A stretch of DNA of 8,511 nucleotides from an uncultured Anaerolineales bacterium (lineage in GTDB: Bacteria > Chloroflexota > Anaerolineae > Anaerolineales > UBA11657), in the NCBI GenBank assembly GCA_913031335.1, contig CAJWGI010000042.1, positions 1-8,511 of the forward strand, given 5' to 3'. Positions 4,633 through 8,511 of this stretch are shown one piece after another. Position 1 is the first letter of the stretch; each line of letters begins with the position of its first letter. Both the position numbers and the translations under genes were made by a program. Below the pieces are notes generated by a model. That model had not been told where the DNA came from. It ran no database searches and saw only the letters and a program-made list of their open reading frames with translations.

Positions 4633-7005
4633 ATGCCAGCTAGCACACCTGTCAATCCAGAACCTGACCGCCGCCGCGTGGCGCTTTTCTGCGTAGGCAT
4701 TGGCCTTGCGGGATTGGCGTACCTTTATTTTCGTCTGAATGTGATTTACTCGGCTAGATATCCGCTCGTCACCTGGCATCACCGCCCGGCCTGGGTGGAG
4801 GTTCTCTATGCAATACGCTGGCCTATGCGCATCGTCGCGGCAAGCGCACTGCTGCTGCTCGCATGGCTCGAATACTGTGGCAAGTTCCTTTCCATCGCCC
4901 TACAGCGGGTGCTGCAGCAGCGCCGATTAACCACCCTGACCGTACTGCTCCTCGGTGCAGTCTCGGGAAGCTATTACTTGCAGCCCGGCTCTACCACAGC
5001 GACCGCTGACGGAAGAAACTACCTAGCCTGGGCAGCCTTGCTGCGAGATTATCTGCGCTCGGCGCAAGTGCCTTTGTGGACAAACGTGGCCGCTCTGGGC
5101 ATCCCCTTTGGGCAGTTCTACAACTGGCTGTCATACGCTCCTGCAGCCCTCGTAGGATTTCTCGTTCCGGACATGCTGGTGGCGACCAGGTTGGCGCTCT
5201 ACGCACTGCACGGGCTGGCAGTGTGGGGCACATACCTCTACATCGAAATACTGACTGGTTCGCGTGCGGCCGGGTTGACCTCCGCGTTTGCGCACGGATT
5301 TGCTTTTTACCTTTATCACAAATTGGTATTGGTGGGCCTACTGCCGGTGGCACTGCCTGTTTTCCTGTTACCCTGGCAGTTCTATTATGCTGAGTGTATT
5401 GTGCGGCAAGAACGTTTCCGCCGCGCATGGGCGCTTGCCGCATTGACGACCGCACTGAGTATCGCCGGGCACCTCGCCTATGGATTGGCGGCTGCCGGGC
5501 TACTCTTCTTTAACCTGTTAGTGCGCGGACTTTTCCCTACGGGAATCAAGAGCGCATTCAGGCTCATCCGAATGCTACTGTTTGCCCTGGCAGTGCCCGT
5601 TACAGGCATACTGGCTGCGGGCCTGTTCGTGGTCCCGCCTCTGACGGAGGCCAACAGCCCCATAGTTGGATTCATTCAACGCCAGGGCTTCGCGCTAGAT
5701 TTAGTCCGCCTGAATCAGGTGTTCACGTTCGCGGGCAGCTACCTCACCCCTTCTATGTGGGGAGGCTACGTTGGCATAAGTGTCAGTATATTGGCCGCCA
5801 TCGGCGCTGCCCTGAGCATATACCGCCGGCGTCATGAGCATTTCGGCCTGATAGCGATGGCTCTGATTGCTCTCTGGCTGGTACTGGGACCCTACTACGT
5901 TCCTTTTTTTCAGTCTTTGCACCGCGCGTTGCCATTTGGAAGTGTGGTGTACGGTATGCACACGCCTGGGTATTACATAATCTATCTCGGATTCTCTCTG
6001 GCAGCTTTGAGCGGCGTTGCCGTCCCCGGGCTCGCGGGCGAGCACTCAGTCCGCCGGCTGCTAAAGAGCGCACAGCGGCGGTCAGCACGGCATTCCCTCC
6101 GCACGGATCCTTATGTTATCCTGTGCGCGCTGGCCATGCTGGCAATGGCGTTCGATTTGGCTCCGCTCACGTTGCTGGTAAACGCCTTCGAGCCCCCCGC
6201 GCACGCACGCCAGCAAACCGGACGCGAGCGCGTTATCGCGTGGTTGCAGAGCCACGGAGACTCGGCGCTGCGCGTCTTCGAACCCGACAACCGTTCATTA
6301 CTTGACATCTATCAACACACCGGTCTGCAGCAAACAGCCGGCATCTGGGATGACCGGGCCCCCTCCGCGGTGTTCGTGGAGGCGATCGCCGGGCAGGAGA
6401 TGCTCTACCTAGCGAATGTCGGCTACGTCATCACTCGGGATTCGCTCCCTGCCGAACAGCAATCAATCCCCGGCCTGTCGCATCTGCTCATTAACCCGTC
6501 ACACACCGTGGTGCTGGCAAGCCCGCGAACCGAAGTAGTCGAGCATATATCCGCTGCTCACATTCCTGTCGGAATCGACCAGAGCCGCAATGCAGCGGAG
6601 ACTATTTACATCACTAAACCAAGCGGTGAGGGAAATCGTCGAACCGGAAAAGCGCCTCTCGAAGCCAAGGCAATCTCTTACAACTGGGGTTTGCAGACCA
6701 CAGACATTACATACGAATTGACTGACGCTGCATTTGTGCAGGTGAGCCTATCCTATTTCCCACACCAGTCCGTCTTGCTGGATGGTAAAGTGGTGCATGC
6801 GGTACCGACAGGGCTCGGGTTAATTGGTTTCTGGAGCGATGCCGGACGACATCAGGTGCAGATTATGCCGCGCCTGAGTCCAGCTCGACTGAGGTGGGGG
6901 ACGATAAGTATTACTATAACAATAGCCCTGACCCTCGCCGCACTTCTGACCACGCGAAACCGCCGTGTGAAAAGTACACGCAGTTATACTGAGAGAATCA
7001 CCTGA
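4633..7005 (+). CDS. YfhO/PTPS-related polytopic membrane protein, probable GT-C-type glycosyltransferase, 790 residues
   Basis: A basic N-terminus (DRRR) is followed by a helix at about 15-33 and many further hydrophobic spans up to about residue 525. Residues TADGRNYLAW (Asp126) sit in the first large loop, where GT-C enzymes carry their acidic catalytic residue. VPLWTNVAALGIPFGQFYNWLSYAP (146-170) resembles the 'PLW...G.PF' signature of YfhO and PTPS-related membrane proteins. A soluble segment of about 200 residues follows. It ends in a beta-rich region with SYFPHQSVLLDGK and DAGRHQVQI, as in the C-terminal domain of YfhO-type proteins, then a last membrane helix (ISITITIALTLAALL) and a basic tail. 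Such proteins are predicted to add sugars to envelope polymers; the substrate is unknown. I start at ATG 4633 because of the TATAAT just before it. The frame is open from 4003, but that part overlaps the lipoprotein gene. It is transcribed away from the minus-strand glycan operon. Confidence 0.85.
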   Translation: MPASTPVNPEPDRRRVALFCVGIGLAGLAYLYFRLNVIYSARYPLVTWHHRPAWVEVLYAIRWPMRIVAASALLLLAWLEYCGKFLSIALQRVLQQRRLTTLTVLLLGAVSGSYYLQPGSTTATADGRNYLAWAALLRDYLRSAQVPLWTNVAALGIPFGQFYNWLSYAPAALVGFLVPDMLVATRLALYALHGLAVWGTYLYIEILTGSRAAGLTSAFAHGFAFYLYHKLVLVGLLPVALPVFLLPWQFYYAECIVRQERFRRAWALAALTTALSIAGHLAYGLAAAGLLFFNLLVRGLFPTGIKSAFRLIRMLLFALAVPVTGILAAGLFVVPPLTEANSPIVGFIQRQGFALDLVRLNQVFTFAGSYLTPSMWGGYVGISVSILAAIGAALSIYRRRHEHFGLIAMALIALWLVLGPYYVPFFQSLHRALPFGSVVYGMHTPGYYIIYLGFSLAALSGVAVPGLAGEHSVRRLLKSAQRRSARHSLRTDPYVILCALAMLAMAFDLAPLTLLVNAFEPPAHARQQTGRERVIAWLQSHGDSALRVFEPDNRSLLDIYQHTGLQQTAGIWDDRAPSAVFVEAIAGQEMLYLANVGYVITRDSLPAEQQSIPGLSHLLINPSHTVVLASPRTEVVEHISAAHIPVGIDQSRNAAETIYITKPSGEGNRRTGKAPLEAKAISYNWGLQTTDITYELTDAAFVQVSLSYFPHQSVLLDGKVVHAVPTGLGLIGFWSDAGRHQVQIMPRLSPARLRWGTISITITIALTLAALLTTRNRRVKSTRSYTERIT

Positions 7006-7081
7006 TACGGCAGCGCACAGCCTCACCTCATGGCCTGCTCCAGTTGCTTCTGCGAACAATGCGGGTACAGCAAATTCCCCC

Positions 7082-7111
7082 TTGACAGAAGTGCCACTGC
7101 TGTGTTATTAA
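7082..7111 (+). promoter_or_regulatory. SOS promoter of the imuB-like gene: TTGACA, extended -10
   Basis: TTGACA (7082-7087) is a perfect -35. After 18 bases comes TATTAA (7106-7111), preceded by TG-N (7103-7105) as an extended -10. Transcription would start near 7118, about 31 bases before ATG 7149. The LexA palindrome overlaps the end of the -10. Confidence 0.65.
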
Positions 7112-7129
7112 TAGAACTCTTGTTCTATT
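7110..7129 (+). promoter_or_regulatory. LexA operator (SOS box), perfect 20-bp palindrome
   Basis: AATAGAAC, four bases (TCTT), then GTTCTATT: both 8-bp arms are exact reverse complements. The core GAAC-N4-GTTC is the LexA/DinR box of Gram-positive bacteria and, as I recall, of Chloroflexota. It covers the end of the -10 and the expected transcription start, a position suited to repression, in front of a gene family that is commonly DNA-damage inducible. Confidence 0.8.
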
Positions 7130-7148
7130 TTCCGTTTTCGATTGCTCG

Positions 7149-8511
7149 ATGCGTATTCTCTGTCTGCTGCTCGCGCAGCTTCCTCTTCAGGTTGAAATCC
7201 AGCGTGACCCGCGACTGGCCGGGGAACCGCTGGCGCTGCTGCGCCCTTGGGATCAGCGCGTGCTGGCGGCTGCGCACCCGTTGCGCGCAGCCGGCGTCCG
7301 ACCCGGAGATTCGCGCCGGAGCGTCGAGCAGCGCTGCCCGCTGGCGCGCTTTCTGCCCGCTGCCGAAGTGCGTTATCAGCAGGCGCACCAGCAGCTCGAG
7401 AGCGCGTTGAGCGCATTCTGTACCCGCATCGAGAGCGACGGTCCGGGAAAGTTTTTCATCGCCGTGACCACGCTGGCGCGCACCTTTCGCTCCGAGAACG
7501 CGCTGGCCATAGCGGTGGCACAACAGGCGCGCTCCGAGACGCAGTTGCCGGTCACAGCCGCCATCGCCGGGGATAAATTCACCGCCGCCCGCGCCGCGCT
7601 GCAGGCGCGCCCCGCCCGCATCATCCCGGCTGGGCAGCAGGCCGCTTTTCTGGCTGCCCTGCCACTGACCGCACTCCCCGACCCGCCGCCAGAAATGCTG
7701 CGTCGCCTGCATCTATTTGGCATCAGCACTCTGGGTGAATTCGCGCGGTTGCCGCACGCGGCCGTGGTGCGCCAATTTGGCCCGGAACTGGTACACTTCC
7801 ACGATCTGGCGCGCGGACGTGATACGAGTCCGCTGCAGCCCTACGCACCGCCGCCTGCGATAGTCTGCACCCTAACGCTGCCCGAGCCGCTGGCTGAGTT
7901 TCAGACATTACAAAACCGGCTGCAGCAGCTGGCAGCGCGGCTGGCACAGCGCCTAGAGCGAGCCGGGTACCACGCCACCGCGCTGGCGCTGGCGGCGACC
8001 GATGAGAGCGGCCGCGCCCACCACCGGGGGGCGGCCCTCAAGCCCCCCTCGGCTGCACGCGCGCGCCTCCAACGCATGGCCGCGCACTTGCTGAATCAAT
8101 TGAAGCCGCCGACGCCCATCGCCGCGCTGCAACTGACAGCCTATCCGCTGCGCCAGTGGCAGCAGGGCGCGCGCCAGATGAACCTCTTGCAGCAGCGCAG
8201 CGAGCGCACGGCGGCGCAGCGCCAGCAGGCTTTACATAGCCTGCAGCAGCGCTTTGGCGATAACGTGGTGCAGAGGGCCAGCGCCATAGACCCGCCCGAG
8301 CCGACACCGGTACAGGTGCGCTGCGCGCCCGGTGGCGACCCGGCGGCATTGCGCCTGCGCGAACGCTCACACCCAGTGGAGTACGTACACCAGCACTGGC
8401 GCGTGCAGCAGCACTGGTGGGAGCAGCCCACCCAGCGCGATTATTTTCAGGTAAGCATCGCCGATGGGCGCGTGCTCACCCTCTTCCGCGATGGCGAAGG
8501 GCTCTGGTTTC
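7149..8511 (+). CDS. imuB: ImuB-like Y-family DNA polymerase homologue, partial (3' end beyond window)
   Basis: The frame is open from ATG 7149 to the window edge (454 residues, then one base). Family features: MRILCLLLAQLPLQVE at the N-terminus, the GVRPG...CPLARFLP region (49-70) of UmuC/DinB-type domains, GDKFTAARAA (141-150), LFGISTLGEFARLP (189-202, helix-hairpin-helix) with RQFGPEL, then ARGRDTSPLQPY. The C-terminal part has the WRVQQHWWEQP...RDYFQV...FRDGEGLWF pattern of ImuB C-termini. The catalytic carboxylates are missing: no Asp in the first strand, and FFIAV (102-106) where active polymerases have YxDxT/S. ImuB proteins are known to be inactive adaptors that load the mutagenic polymerase ImuC/DnaE2 in SOS translesion synthesis. 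No imuA-like gene precedes it here; imuC may follow. There is no clear ribosome site and no alternative start nearby. A LexA box covers its promoter. The gene is visibly more GC-rich than the glycan cluster. Confidence 0.85.
   Translation, partial: MRILCLLLAQLPLQVEIQRDPRLAGEPLALLRPWDQRVLAAAHPLRAAGVRPGDSRRSVEQRCPLARFLPAAEVRYQQAHQQLESALSAFCTRIESDGPGKFFIAVTTLARTFRSENALAIAVAQQARSETQLPVTAAIAGDKFTAARAALQARPARIIPAGQQAAFLAALPLTALPDPPPEMLRRLHLFGISTLGEFARLPHAAVVRQFGPELVHFHDLARGRDTSPLQPYAPPPAIVCTLTLPEPLAEFQTLQNRLQQLAARLAQRLERAGYHATALALAATDESGRAHHRGAALKPPSAARARLQRMAAHLLNQLKPPTPIAALQLTAYPLRQWQQGARQMNLLQQRSERTAAQRQQALHSLQQRFGDNVVQRASAIDPPEPTPVQVRCAPGGDPAALRLRERSHPVEYVHQHWRVQQHWWEQPTQRDYFQVSIADGRVLTLFRDGEGLWF

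Noticed and set aside
7030..7410. + strand ORF of 126 codons overlapping the imuB start
   Set aside because: It is a low-complexity Cys/Arg/Ser-rich product in another frame of imuB. The imuB frame has family motifs and stays open to the window end.

Overview
The window looks like a chromosomal segment of a free-living bacterium with a moderately high G+C content. My best guess is Chloroflexota, held loosely. Three things point that way: polytopic sugar transferases with C-terminal beta-sandwich repeats, an ImuB-type Y-family polymerase, and a perfect GAAC-N4-GTTC (Gram-positive/Chloroflexi type) LexA box. TGA ends at least four other genes here, so the standard code applies. The window is gene-dense and has no gene-free stretch longer than about 150 bases. 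I found no rRNA, tRNA, CRISPR array or insertion sequence.

Layout. Positions 2-814 (+) hold the C-terminal part of a large protein with two beta-sandwich repeats. Positions 898-1380 (+) hold the most interesting gene, a membrane-anchored thioredoxin-like protein. Its first active-site cysteine codon is TGA, giving a UxxC motif in place of CxxC, and a SECIS-like hairpin follows at the expected distance. It is best read as one 160-residue selenoprotein and not as two broken ORFs. Converging on it (- strand) is a small eight-cysteine zinc-ribbon protein (1457-1651) with its own promoter, a strong ribosome binding site and a TTG start.

Positions 1751-4608 (-) form a probable operon. It reads, in transcription order, a pentapeptide-repeat lipoprotein, a GT-C-type membrane glycosyltransferase and a family 2 glycosyltransferase. 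Diverging from it is a 790-residue polytopic YfhO/PTPS-related membrane protein (4633-7005, +). The 24-base gap between the two divergent start codons carries overlapping -10 elements on both strands and no Shine-Dalgarno sequence, which suggests nearly leaderless transcripts both ways. Together these genes look like an envelope glycan or glycolipid locus. The family 2 enzyme may charge a lipid carrier or add sugars at the cytoplasmic face, and the polytopic enzymes would transfer sugars at the outer face.

Positions 7149-8511 (+) hold a more GC-rich imuB-like gene that runs off the window. It has a textbook SOS promoter (TTGACA, extended -10, and a 20-bp LexA palindrome over the -10/start region) and lacks the polymerase catalytic acids, as ImuB proteins do.
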